Of a stretch of 64,000 bases of DNA, positions 52,723 through 61,414 are shown piece after piece (position 1 is the first letter of the stretch; each line of letters starts with the position of its first letter). The notes under the pieces were generated by a model. That model ran no database searches and had not been told where the DNA came from. It worked only from the letters and a program-made list of their open reading frames with translations. The DNA is from Bradyrhizobium daqingense. GTDB lineage: Bacteria; Pseudomonadota; Alphaproteobacteria; Rhizobiales; Xanthobacteraceae. The translations under genes and the position numbers were made by a program. Location of the stretch: assembly GCF_021044685.1 (NCBI RefSeq), contig NZ_CP088014.1:186001-250000 (forward strand), read 5' to 3'.

Positions 52723-52787
52723 GACGCAATTTTCTCCAAGTCCGCTGAAGCCGGTTCGTGCTGATCTCACCGCAAGAGGAGATCGAC

Positions 52788-53309
52788 ATGACGGACTTTG
52801 CGAGATTGTTGCACGCGGACGGACCAAACCCAGAGCATGCGGCTGCGCTCCAGCTTTACGGCCGCTTCGTCGGCGACTAGGATGCCGAGATCACAGCTCA
52901 CGGCCCGGATGGAACGCGGCACACGGCGCCCGGCGAGATCCATTTCGGCTGGGTGCTGCAGGGACGTGCCGTGCAGGACGTCTGGATCATCCCCCGGCCC
53001 GCGGGCGCCCCGGCGTTTCCGATCGCCGGCAATTGGTACGGCACCACCTTGCGTATCTATGACCCCACCATCGCGGCGTGGCGGATTTCCTGGTTCGATC
53101 CCGGCCGTAGCCTGTTCCGCCAGCAGATCGGCCGTCCGCGGGGCGATGACATCGTGCAGGAAGGCACGACCGAGACGGGCGAACTGACGCGCTGGAGCTT
53201 CACGGAGATCACCGGCGATTCCTTCCATTGGCTTGGGGAGGTCAAGCCGGCTGCGGCGGCGGACTGGCGGCTGACGGTCGATGTAAGGGCAAAGCGGCGC
53301 AAGGGCTGA
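52788..53309 (+). pseudogene. conserved hypothetical gene with an in-frame amber stop at codon 31
   Basis: ATG 52788 (AGAGGAG upstream) starts MTDFARLLHADGPNPEHAA and reaches GRFVGD, then TAG at 52878-52880. The same frame continues DAEITAHGPDGTRHTA without any other stop to 53309, 173 codons in all. Codon use stays gene-like on both sides. A Trp (TGG) at this position is the natural reading, so a single G-to-A change breaks the gene. A downstream ATG at 52953 could give a 118-residue C-terminal fragment. The later part (NWYGTTLRIYDP, WRISWFDPG) is beta-strand rich and cytosolic-looking. Function unknown. A read error is the alternative. Confidence 0.8.
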
Positions 53310-53421
53310 CGACACCTCCGCTGTGCTCGCGATGACGGGTGCGGTTGCACGGCGCGCGCTGCTGCGCGTCGAGATGAAGTGCTAGGCTCCCGACACAAAA
53401 ACAACGAGGGAGCGAACGTCG

Positions 53422-54474
53422 ATGGCTGCAAGCGGGTTGCCTGGCAATACGAGCGGGCTGTTTGTCGAGCCGCGCGAGGACTGGCTCGCGCTGCACCAGG
53501 AGGAGATCATCGATCCGTCGCGGCCGATCGTCGATCCCCATCACCATCTCTGGAATCGCAGGCACCGCTATCTGATCGAGGAGATGGCCGCCGATATCGC
53601 GACCGGGCATAACGTCATTGCCACCGTTTATGTCGATTGCCGGTCGATGTACCGCGCGCGCGGGCCGGAGGCGTTCCGGCCCGTGGGAGAGGTCGAGTTC
53701 GCCAACGGCGTTGCTGCAATGAGCGCGAGCGATGCTTACGGCAAGGCCGCAATCTGCGCCGGCATCGTCAGCCACGCCAATCTGCTGCTGGGCGACGCCG
53801 CCAAGCCGGTGCTGGAAGCGGAGATCGCGGCCGGCAATGGCCGCTTCCGCGGCATCAGGCATTCCTCGGCCTGGGACGAGGACCCCGTCGTCGCCGGCAT
53901 GTATGCCAACCGACCGAAAGGCCTGTTGCAGGATCCGGCCTTCCGCAAGGGCTTTGCTTGCCTCGCGCCGCTGAACCTCAGCTTCGACGCCTGGCTGTTC
54001 CACCCGCAGATCGGCGAGTTGACCGAACTGGCGCGCGCCTTTCCCGAGACCAGGATCGTGCTCGACCATTGCGGCGGCCCCGCCGGCGTCGGCCGCTTCG
54101 CAGGGCGCCGCGAGGAGGTGTTTCCGCAATGGCGCGCCTCGATCCAGGAAATCGCCAGATGCGAGAACGTGGTGGTGAAGCTCGGCGGGCTCGCCATGTG
54201 CCTGCTCGGCTGCGAATTCCATCTGCGCGACAGGCCGCCATCCTCAGAGGAACTCGCTGCCGCCTGGCGGCCCTATGTCGAAACCTGCATCGAGGCATTC
54301 GGCACCAAGCGCGCGATGTTCGAGAGCAACTTCCCGCCGGACAAGGGCCAGTGCAGCTACCAGGTGATCTTCAACGCCTTCAAGCGCATCGCATCGCCCC
54401 TCAGCGAGGCCGAGAAGACCGCGCTGTTCTCGCAGACCGCTATCGACGTCTATCGGCTCGAGCTGCCGTCATGA
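53422..54474 (+). CDS. amidohydrolase 2 family (lactonase-like) protein
   Basis: A 350-residue TIM-barrel protein. The N-terminal PIVDPHHHLWN is the metal-binding motif of the amidohydrolase-2 group that includes L-fuconolactonase and 2-pyrone-4,6-dicarboxylate lactonase. ILDHCGGPAG-like IVLDHCGGPAG and the late MFESNFPPDKG hold further active-site residues. It is a different sub-branch from the pair at 12961-15153. It ends at a strong hairpin shared with the convergent cupin gene. Substrate unknown; lactone or ester hydrolysis is inferred. Confidence 0.88.
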   Translation: MAASGLPGNTSGLFVEPREDWLALHQEEIIDPSRPIVDPHHHLWNRRHRYLIEEMAADIATGHNVIATVYVDCRSMYRARGPEAFRPVGEVEFANGVAAMSASDAYGKAAICAGIVSHANLLLGDAAKPVLEAEIAAGNGRFRGIRHSSAWDEDPVVAGMYANRPKGLLQDPAFRKGFACLAPLNLSFDAWLFHPQIGELTELARAFPETRIVLDHCGGPAGVGRFAGRREEVFPQWRASIQEIARCENVVVKLGGLAMCLLGCEFHLRDRPPSSEELAAAWRPYVETCIEAFGTKRAMFESNFPPDKGQCSYQVIFNAFKRIASPLSEAEKTALFSQTAIDVYRLELPS

Positions 54475-54477
54475 CGA

Positions 54478-54512
54478 GAAGAGGGGCCGGGATGTTATCC
54501 CGACCCCTCTTC
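54478..54512. terminator. bidirectional hairpin between convergent genes
   Basis: GAAGAGGGG pairs with CCCCTCTTC and inner CGGGA with TCCCG around loop TGTTA, with a single C/A mismatch. It lies between the convergent amidohydrolase and cupin genes. There is no T-run on plus, so efficiency is uncertain, but the stem is very strong. Confidence 0.7.
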
Positions 54513-54553
54513 CGTCGTAGCCGCTGGGAAGCGTCCTTGAAACGTTGAGAGCT

Positions 54554-55084
54554 CTAGCCCGCGCCCATCAGCGAGGCCGGACGACGCTCGCCGCCGAAGG
54601 CGAAGATCTTCTTGAGCTTGTTGACGGCGCGGATCAGGAAGCCAATCATCACGGGATTGGTCTTGCGGCAGAACGCGATCTTCTTGACGTGGCCTTCGAC
54701 ATGCCATTTGGCATGCGCGCCGTCGCGGAAGAAGATGACGTCACCGGGGCCGTAGCGCTTCGGCGGCATGCCGTCGCTTTCGAGCACGATCGATCCTTCC
54801 ATGATCATGATCGTCTCGTCGATATCGTAGTACCAGTTGAAGCGCCCTTCGGTGCATTGCCAAATGATGGTCTGGGCGGTGCCATCGGCACTGGTCGACA
54901 GGACGCGCGAGCGCGAGACCGGATTACCCTCGATGACCCAGGACGGCTCGATCGGCCGCAGTTCGAGGTCCACGTTGCTAGTACCGACTTCAATCAATGC
55001 GCGCGACATCTGCTTCCTCGGGAAATGATATTTGCGGCCGATCCGGGCCTGGATTGTTTCGAAAGATATTGGGACGCTAGTCAT
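54554..55084 (-). CDS. cupin-fold protein
   Basis: A 176-residue protein with a single central cupin barrel. WQCTEGRFNWYYDIDETIMI and GPGDVIFFRDGAHAKWHV are the two cupin motifs, with Glu/His positions partly kept. The C-terminus is basic (NKLKKIFAFGGERRP). The layout is like the DUF861/Cupin_3 group that includes EutQ and ureidoglycine aminohydrolase. A small-molecule binding or metal-dependent role is inferred. It is convergent with the amidohydrolase. Confidence 0.78.
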   Translation of the reverse strand: MTSVPISFETIQARIGRKYHFPRKQMSRALIEVGTSNVDLELRPIEPSWVIEGNPVSRSRVLSTSADGTAQTIIWQCTEGRFNWYYDIDETIMIMEGSIVLESDGMPPKRYGPGDVIFFRDGAHAKWHVEGHVKKIAFCRKTNPVMIGFLIRAVNKLKKIFAFGGERRPASLMGAG

Positions 55085-55383
55085 CCGTTTTTAATTCTTT
55101 CTTACATCGACTTCGAGAATCAGTCGGAAGCGACACGTGCTCACGGTTAACGTCGCAATTCCCTTGCAAATCCGCATACATGCCCTGGTCGTTTTCCCAG
55201 GTGCGACAAAAAGCGCGAAGGCACGGGCGGCGCCCTAGGCCTCCATGCTCCAACCTCGGATATGCCGGTGGCCCGCGCGTGTTGCTATGAGCACGCGAGC
55301 TCTTCAAGGACCGGCGCACGAGCTTTGGCCCGTGAATGGGCCACGGAATGTCGCCGCGTTCACCTGCAGAAGGGAGATACGCC
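55085..55383. other. non-coding gap upstream of the cupin gene
   Basis: This 299-bp stretch lies between two minus-strand genes. No convincing gene, RNA or repeat was seen. It presumably contains the cupin promoter. Confidence 0.5.
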
Positions 55384-56640
55384 CTACTTCGCCCACTCGC
55401 CCTTGCGGAACACCGGCACCTTGCTGCCGTCGGCGAGGATGCCGTCGATGTCGGTCTCGGCCGAGCCAATCATCCAGTCGATGTGGATCAGGCTCTGGTT
55501 GCCGCCTTGCGCCGCGATCTGCTGCGGCGTGAGCTGCGCGCCGTTGACGAAGCATTTCGAGTAGCACTGGCCGAGCGCGATGTGCGAGGCCGCGTTCTCG
55601 TCGAACAGAGTGTTGTAGAACAACAATCCGCTCTGCGAGATCGGCGAGGAATGCGGCACCAAGGCCACCTCGCCGAGGCGGCGCGCGCCCTCGTCGGTGT
55701 CGAGCACCTTGTTCAGCACCTCCGAACCGCGCGAGGCCTTTGCGTCGACGATCTTGCCGTCCTCGAAGCGCACCGCGATGTTGTCGATCAGCGTGCCCTG
55801 GTAGGACAGCGGCTTGGAGCTCACGACGTGACCGTAGACCCGGCGGCAATGCGGCGTGGTGAAGACCTCTTCGGTCGGGATGTTGGCGTTGCAGCTGATG
55901 CCGTTCTTGGAGAGCGAGGCGCCGCCCTCCCATTCGTGGCCGTCGGCAAGGCCGATGGTGAGGTCGGTGCCAGGTCCCGAATATTGCAACGCGCGAAAGC
56001 GCTGGCCGTTGAGCCAGTTGGTGCGCTCGCGCAGCACGGCATTGTGGCTCGCCCAATTGGCCATCGCGTCCTCGCGGTCGACGCGGGACGCCGCAAAGAT
56101 GGCATCGGCGAGCTTGCCGATCGCGACATCTTCCGGCTCGTTCGGAAACACCTGCTTGGCCCAGGACGGGCTGGGATAGGCGATGATGTTCCAGTTGGTG
56201 TCGAAATTGACGATTTTCTCGAGCGCCGGCTGGTAGGCCATGGAATTGGCCTTGCTGGCGCGCGCCACCTTGGACGGATCCTCGCCCGACAGCAGCATCG
56301 GATTGTCGCCGACGATGGCGAGCCGTGCGGTGTTGTCCGAAAAGGCCTTGGCCATGCCCTCGTAGAGCCAGCCGGCGGCACGGTCGAAGCTGTCGTCGTG
56401 GCCGTGGCGGTAACGCGCCAGCGTCATCTCCTCGTCCGACAGGATCGGCGTCACGATGCCGGCGCCGGCCTTGTAGGCGTGCACGGCGATCCGCCGCACC
56501 AGCGGCAGCGCGATCGCAGGCGCCGTCAGAAGCAGATCCTGTCCCGGTCGCAAGCCCAGGCCCACCTTCACCGCCACCTCGGCCAGCCGGTCGAGTTTCG
56601 CGGGATCGATGGGAGTAGCGGAATTGCGGTGATCGGTCAT
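55384..56640 (-). CDS. M29-family aminopeptidase
   Basis: A 418-residue metallo-aminopeptidase. Likely metal and catalytic residues lie in IPTEEVFTTPH (Glu-Glu ... His), GEVALVPHSSPI (Glu, His), LFYNTLFDENAASHIALG (Asp, Glu, His) and IHIDWMIGS (His, Asp), in the M29 order. The family removes N-terminal residues from peptides using two metal ions, in the cytosol. AGAGGGAC precedes ATG 56640. It may process imported peptides, given the many peptide importers in the window. Confidence 0.92.
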   Translation of the reverse strand: MTDHRNSATPIDPAKLDRLAEVAVKVGLGLRPGQDLLLTAPAIALPLVRRIAVHAYKAGAGIVTPILSDEEMTLARYRHGHDDSFDRAAGWLYEGMAKAFSDNTARLAIVGDNPMLLSGEDPSKVARASKANSMAYQPALEKIVNFDTNWNIIAYPSPSWAKQVFPNEPEDVAIGKLADAIFAASRVDREDAMANWASHNAVLRERTNWLNGQRFRALQYSGPGTDLTIGLADGHEWEGGASLSKNGISCNANIPTEEVFTTPHCRRVYGHVVSSKPLSYQGTLIDNIAVRFEDGKIVDAKASRGSEVLNKVLDTDEGARRLGEVALVPHSSPISQSGLLFYNTLFDENAASHIALGQCYSKCFVNGAQLTPQQIAAQGGNQSLIHIDWMIGSAETDIDGILADGSKVPVFRKGEWAK

Positions 56641-56753
56641 GCGGGTCCCTCTGCCGGAAGTCTCTCGTTCAATCTAAGTCTAGCATCGCGAGGCGCAAGT
56701 GCGCGAGCACCTTGCGAGACCGACAAGATACGCAGTTTCGCGCATATTGGTTT

Positions 56754-58115
56754 TCAACGCGTTGCCGATTTCAGCACCCGGTCGACCATGGCGGGCGCAA
56801 GGCCGAGGTAATTTTTCGGTGAGGTGAGCGCCTCGATTGTGACGCGGTCGATGCGGCTCGAGACGCGCGCATCGGACGACAGCGCATCCGCCAGGCTCAA
56901 GCCTTCGTCATTGGCGAGCCGGCAGGCATCGTAGACCACGTCATGCGCCTCCTGCCGCCCGATCTGCGGCGCCAGCCCCATCATGACCGCTTCGGCGACG
57001 ATCAGGCCACGGCTGACGGCGAGATTGTCGTTCATCTTCGCCTCGTCCACGATGAGGCCCGCGAGCGCGAACTTCGCCTGGTGCAGCGCGCCGGCCGTCA
57101 GCACGAAGCTTTCGGGGATCGCCATCCATTCGGCGTGCCAGGGACCGGTGGCGCGCTCGAAATCCTGCACCATGGCATCGAGCATCAAGCCCGCGTGCTG
57201 GCGCACCGCCTTGGATGCCGCGAGCATCAGTTCGGAGGAGATCGGGTTGCGCTTCTGCGGCATGGTCGAGGAGGCGCCGCGGCCTTTGACGAAGGGTTCA
57301 TAGACCTCCGCGAATTCGGTGGAGGCCATGATCATGATGTCGAGCGCGATCTTGCCGAGTGAACCGGTGACGAGCGCCAGGAAATTCACGGCCTCGGCAA
57401 AGCCGTCGCGCGCGACGTGCCAGGTCGAGGCGGGAACGCCGAGCTTCAATTCGGCGCACAGAGCTTCCTGCACCTCGAATCCCTTGTCGCCGAGCGAGGC
57501 CAGCGTGCCGGCGGCGCCCGCAAACTGACCGACCAGGACACGTGGCTTCAATTGCGCCAGACGTTCGGCATGGCGGTCGAACATCGCGAGCCAGATCGCG
57601 GTCTTGTAGCCAAACGTCACCGGCAGCGCCTGCTGGAGATGGGTGCGGCCCGCCATCGGCGTGTCGCGGTATCGCTTCGACAGGTCGGCCAGAATGCGGC
57701 GGAGCTCGGCAATGTCCCTTTCGACGATCGCGAGCGCGGCACGCAGCTGCAGGACCACAGCGGTGTCCATGATGTCCTGCGTGGTCGCACCCCAGTGCAC
57801 ATAGCGGCCGGCCTCGCCGCATTGCTTCACCATCTGATGCACCAGGGGGAGAATCGGATAGCCGACGATGTCGGTCTCCTGCCGCAACAGCTCGAAATCG
57901 AGTGCGGTGACATTGGTCCGCGCCGAAATTTGGTCGGCGGCGTCCTGCGGGATCACGCCGCATCTGGCCTCCGCCTTCGCCAGCGCCACCTCGACCTCGG
58001 CATAGCGCGCCACCAGCGCGACATCGGAAAACACCTCCCGCATCTCGGGCGTGCCGAAGGCGTCGCGGAAAAGCATGGAGTCGATCACGGTGGTGGAGGC
58101 GGGAAAAGCGGGCAT
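56754..58115 (-). CDS. fumarase/aspartase superfamily lyase (adenylosuccinate lyase/CMLE-like)
   Basis: A 453-residue all-helical enzyme. The superfamily signature GASSTMPQKRNPISSEL (about residue 280-297) holds the catalytic Ser loop. HWGATTQDIMDTAVV is the first conserved region and AGRTHLQQALPVTFG the second. The length and 'HWGATTQD' context fit 3-carboxy-cis,cis-muconate cycloisomerase or a PurB paralog. No purine or pca genes surround it, so which reaction it runs is open. Confidence 0.88.
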   Translation of the reverse strand: MPAFPASTTVIDSMLFRDAFGTPEMREVFSDVALVARYAEVEVALAKAEARCGVIPQDAADQISARTNVTALDFELLRQETDIVGYPILPLVHQMVKQCGEAGRYVHWGATTQDIMDTAVVLQLRAALAIVERDIAELRRILADLSKRYRDTPMAGRTHLQQALPVTFGYKTAIWLAMFDRHAERLAQLKPRVLVGQFAGAAGTLASLGDKGFEVQEALCAELKLGVPASTWHVARDGFAEAVNFLALVTGSLGKIALDIMIMASTEFAEVYEPFVKGRGASSTMPQKRNPISSELMLAASKAVRQHAGLMLDAMVQDFERATGPWHAEWMAIPESFVLTAGALHQAKFALAGLIVDEAKMNDNLAVSRGLIVAEAVMMGLAPQIGRQEAHDVVYDACRLANDEGLSLADALSSDARVSSRIDRVTIEALTSPKNYLGLAPAMVDRVLKSATR

Positions 58116-58199
58116 GGCGTTTCTTCGTGGTTGATGTGTGCGTGTGAAGGCAGCTTACGCAGGCCACACTGTTCGGCAATGGACAATGGCATTCCCCCG

Positions 58200-58235
58200 G
58201 TCATTCCGGGGGCGCCGAAGCGGGCCCGGAATGAC
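58200..58235. repeat. short palindromic repeat (family C, reduced)
   Basis: GTCATTCCGGG and CCCGGAATGAC bound a 36-bp element with GGCGCCGAAGCGGG inside. It is a shortened copy of the family at 12433-12538. It lies between the divergent lyase and the wHTH regulator. Confidence 0.75.
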
Positions 58236-58410
58236 CAGACAGAGCCCAAAGCCACCTTGTGTGAGGCCCTCTTCCCGTCCCAACAGCGTGACCTCGATCA
58301 CGCAATCGTGGTGAACCGGATTGACCGTTCGGCGGACTTACATACTTCGAGTCGAAGTCCATTTTGATTTTGTCATTGCCTGCTGTCTTTCTGAGCCCAG
58401 AGTTTTCGAC

Positions 58411-59970
58411 GTGCAGTTTATGTTCCAGGACCATCTTCTCGACACCGACCGGCGCGAGCTGAGCCGCGAGCAGGTTCCCATTGCCGTGGAACCGCAGGTT
58501 TTCGATCTGGTCGTCCATCTCATGGAAAATCGCGACCGGGTGGTCAGCAAGGATGAGCTGATCGACAAGATCTGGCACGGCCGCAGCGTGTCGGAATCCA
58601 CGCTGACCAGCCGGATCAACGCGGCGCGCAAGGCGATCGGCGACAACGGGGCCAACCAGGCGTTGATCCGCACCATCGCGCGCAAGGGCTTTCGCTTTGT
58701 CGGCGACGTCGAGGCAAAGCGCGGCGCGGTCGCACCGGAGCCCGGCCTCGCGGCGCAGACGCCGCAGACCACGCTCGCCCTGCCCGACCGGCCCGCGATC
58801 GCGGTGCTGCCCTTCACCAATATGAGCGGCGACCGCGAGCAGGATTATTTCTCCGACGGCATCAGCGAGGACATCATCACCGCACTGTCGAAGCTGCGCT
58901 GGTTCTTCGTCGTCGCGCGCAACTCCTCCTTCGTCTACAAGGGCCGCGCCGTGCACCTCCACGAGGTCGCCCGCGAGCTCGGCGTGCGCTACGTGGTCGA
59001 AGGCAGCGTGCGACGCAGCGGTGAGCGGCTGCGCATCTCGGCCCAGCTCAACGACGTCTCGACCGGCAGCCATCTCTGGGCCGAGCGCTACGATCGCGAG
59101 CTCGCCGACATCTTCGCCGTGCAGGACGAGATCACGGAGGCGATCGTCGCCGCGATCGAGCCGCAGCTTTATGCCGCCGAGAGCTTTCGCGCCCAACGCA
59201 AGCCGCCGGGCAGCCTGGACGCCTGGGACCTCGTGATGCGCGCTCTGTCGCATCACTGGCGCAGCACGCGCGAGGACAATGCCGCCGCGCAACGACTGCT
59301 CGAACAGGCCGTCGCGATCGATCCCAGCTATGGCAAGGCGCTCGGCCTGCTCGCAACCAGCCATATCTTCGGCGCCCATATGGGCTGGGCCGACATGCCC
59401 ACGACCATCCCGATTGCCGAACGCGCGGCACTGGCCGCAGTGGAAGCCGATCGCGACGACGCCTGGGCCCATCACGGCCTCGCCTATACCTATCTGTTCC
59501 GCCGCCGTTTCGAGGATGCACTGGCGGAGTTCGAGCTGGCCTTGAGCCTCAATCCGAATTTCGCGATGGCGCACGCCTTCTATGGCGTGACCTTGTGCTA
59601 TGCGGGACGATGGCAGGAGGGCGATGCCGCCGCGCGCCGAGCGCTGCGGCTCAGTCCACGCGATCCGCTGGCGGCGATCTATTGTGGCGTTGCGGCCTAT
59701 GCCCGGTTCGTCGGCTGCGACTACGAAGGCGCCATGCAGATGGCGCGTGAGTCGCTCCGGCAACGCGGCGATTTCGTCGGCGCGCATCGCGTGCTGACGG
59801 CCGCCGCCGGCATGTCAGAAAATTCGGCGCTTGCCGCGTCCGCCCTGGAAGGCCTGCGCCGCGCCCAGCCCGGCATTTCGCTCGCCTGGATCACCCGCGA
59901 GCTGCCGATGCTGCGAGACGAAGACCGCGCGCACTATCTGGAAGGATTGCGGCGCGCGGGGATGCGTTAG
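58411..59970 (+). CDS. wHTH-TolB-TPR regulatory protein (copy 1)
   Basis: A 519-residue protein. Residues 1-100 form an OmpR/PhoB-type winged helix (VEPQVFDLVVHLMENRDRVV, RKAIGDNG, ARKGFRFVGDV). Residues 125-240 form a TolB-N/FlgO-like segment (AIAVLPFTNMSGDREQDYFS). About 260-500 is a run of TPR-type helices. There is no transmembrane helix, unlike CadC. GTG 58411 is chosen by matching the paralog at 61415. A DNA-binding regulator responding to a ligand or protein partner is inferred. The protein resembles the large rhizobial group often annotated as adenylate cyclase but has no cyclase motif. Confidence 0.85.
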   Translation: MQFMFQDHLLDTDRRELSREQVPIAVEPQVFDLVVHLMENRDRVVSKDELIDKIWHGRSVSESTLTSRINAARKAIGDNGANQALIRTIARKGFRFVGDVEAKRGAVAPEPGLAAQTPQTTLALPDRPAIAVLPFTNMSGDREQDYFSDGISEDIITALSKLRWFFVVARNSSFVYKGRAVHLHEVARELGVRYVVEGSVRRSGERLRISAQLNDVSTGSHLWAERYDRELADIFAVQDEITEAIVAAIEPQLYAAESFRAQRKPPGSLDAWDLVMRALSHHWRSTREDNAAAQRLLEQAVAIDPSYGKALGLLATSHIFGAHMGWADMPTTIPIAERAALAAVEADRDDAWAHHGLAYTYLFRRRFEDALAEFELALSLNPNFAMAHAFYGVTLCYAGRWQEGDAAARRALRLSPRDPLAAIYCGVAAYARFVGCDYEGAMQMARESLRQRGDFVGAHRVLTAAAGMSENSALAASALEGLRRAQPGISLAWITRELPMLRDEDRAHYLEGLRRAGMR

Positions 59971-59983
59971 GAAGAGCCGTGCC

Positions 59984-60406
59984 CTACTCCTGCATCATCT
60001 CGCCGCTGCCGCCGAACTCGGCGGGAAAATCCTTCAGCTTGGGCAGGCCGTCGCGCATCGGCAGCACCGTCTCGGCGTAGTTGACGTGGACGCCGGGCGT
60101 GAATGCGAGCGTGGGAATGGTGGCGGTGAAGACGTCCACCAGTCCGAGCGGCGGATGGTTGGTCATGAGATGACCGCCGCACTTCCTGCAGAACTTGCGC
60201 TGGCTCAGCGGCGTCTTGGCGAAGGTTTCGACATTCTGGGCGCCTTCGGTGATGCGCACGGCCTCCGGCTTCCAGAGGCTGAAGGCGTTCACCGGCCCGC
60301 CCGACCATGAGCGGCAGGAGCGGCAATGGCAATAGCCCATCGCCTCCGGCGCACCGGTGACCTCGACCGTGACGGCGCCGCAGAAGCAGTTTCCGACATG
60401 TTTCAT
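59984..60406 (-). CDS. GFA family (glutathione-dependent formaldehyde-activating enzyme-like) protein
   Basis: A 140-residue zinc protein. CFCGAV, CHCRSC and CRKCGG give the seven-cysteine pattern of the GFA (Gfa/CENP-V) fold. The family member Gfa speeds S-hydroxymethylglutathione formation; most members have no proven role. GGGAG precedes ATG 60406. It follows mddA on the same strand after a strong hairpin. Both genes handle one-carbon/thiol chemistry, but a joint pathway is only inference. Confidence 0.9.
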   Translation of the reverse strand: MKHVGNCFCGAVTVEVTGAPEAMGYCHCRSCRSWSGGPVNAFSLWKPEAVRITEGAQNVETFAKTPLSQRKFCRKCGGHLMTNHPPLGLVDVFTATIPTLAFTPGVHVNYAETVLPMRDGLPKLKDFPAEFGGSGEMMQE

Positions 60407-60444
60407 TGGTTTCTCCCTGACTCAGGATCGATAGCGGACGTCGG

Positions 60445-60479
60445 GCGCCACGCGTCCTTCTTCGGTGGACGCGTGGCGC
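60445..60479. terminator. perfect 13-bp inverted repeat between mddA and the GFA gene
   Basis: GCGCCACGCGTCC (60445-60457) pairs perfectly with GGACGCGTGGCGC (60467-60479) around a 9-nt loop. It lies directly after the mddA stop on the minus-strand transcript and before the GFA gene. It may attenuate read-through or protect the upstream mRNA; there is no T-run. Confidence 0.6.
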
Positions 60480-60489
60480 AAGGCGAAGA

Positions 60490-61278
60490 CTATACCGATC
60501 TGCGCCAGGGGATAAGCATCGACACGCGTTGTTTGTACTGCCGGTACTCGTCGCCGAAGAGAGCCACGAGGTCGCGTTCCTCCAGCGCGATGCCGACGAA
60601 GATGTAAAGCGTGGTCACGGCGGCGAACAGCAGGTGGCCCGCGGTCATGACCGGTGCCGCCCAGAACGCGATGATGAAGCCGAGATAGATCGGATGGCGC
60701 ACGAATTTGTAGAGCAGCGGCGTCTTGAAGCGCGGCGCCTCCGCTTCCTTGCCGACGAGGTGATTGGTCACCTGATGCAGGCCGAACAACTCGAAATGGT
60801 TGATGATGAAGGTCGAGGTGAACACCAGCACCCAGCCGGCAAAGGCCAGCGTGACCACCGTCACGGCGAGATCGGGATTCTGAATCTCCCATATGACCGC
60901 CGGCAGCGGACGCCACTGCCAGAACAGGAGGAGCAATGACAGGCTCGCCAGCAGCACATAGGTGCTGCGCTCGACAGGCTTCGGGACGAACTGCGTCCAC
61001 CACACCTTGAAGCCCTGGCGCGCCATCACGCTGTGCTGGATCGCAAACAGCGCCATCAGGAGGAGATTGACGATGATGGCTTCGAGCGGTGGCGTCGCGG
61101 TTCCCGTGTCGATGGTCTTCGGCACCACCAGCCCCATGACGAAGCCGATAGCGTAGAGAATGGTCACGAAAAACACGACATATGCCGTAATTCCGTACAG
61201 AAAGGCGATGAACTTGGAAATGCGTGAGCCCGCAACCTCCGGGCAGATCGAATGAACCTGGTGCTCAATTTGGGACAT
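60490..61278 (-). CDS. mddA: methanethiol S-methyltransferase (MddA-like)
   Basis: A 262-residue integral membrane protein with about six helices. The C-terminal half has FVRHPIYLGFIIAF and the SAM-contact region LEERDLVALFGDEYRQYKQ, which is the isoprenylcysteine-methyltransferase (ICMT)-like/NnrU fold. Length and motifs match MddA, which methylates H2S and methanethiol to dimethylsulfide and has been characterised in Bradyrhizobium diazoefficiens. AGGGAG precedes ATG 61278; the frame is open to 61467 without family-like sequence. The divergent start of the second wHTH regulator is 136 bp away, so that protein may regulate it. Confidence 0.85.
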   Translation of the reverse strand: MSQIEHQVHSICPEVAGSRISKFIAFLYGITAYVVFFVTILYAIGFVMGLVVPKTIDTGTATPPLEAIIVNLLLMALFAIQHSVMARQGFKVWWTQFVPKPVERSTYVLLASLSLLLLFWQWRPLPAVIWEIQNPDLAVTVVTLAFAGWVLVFTSTFIINHFELFGLHQVTNHLVGKEAEAPRFKTPLLYKFVRHPIYLGFIIAFWAAPVMTAGHLLFAAVTTLYIFVGIALEERDLVALFGDEYRQYKQRVSMLIPWRRSV

Positions 61279-61414
61279 GAAAAACTCCCTTGTGGCAAAA
61301 AGCAGTGACAATTCGTTGGTCGGCGCACCCTGCACCCGCGACGGGGACAAGACTTTCGCGGACGGTTTATTTTCGCCTGAGACGCCTTTGATTTTAGCTT
61401 GAGACGACAAGAAC

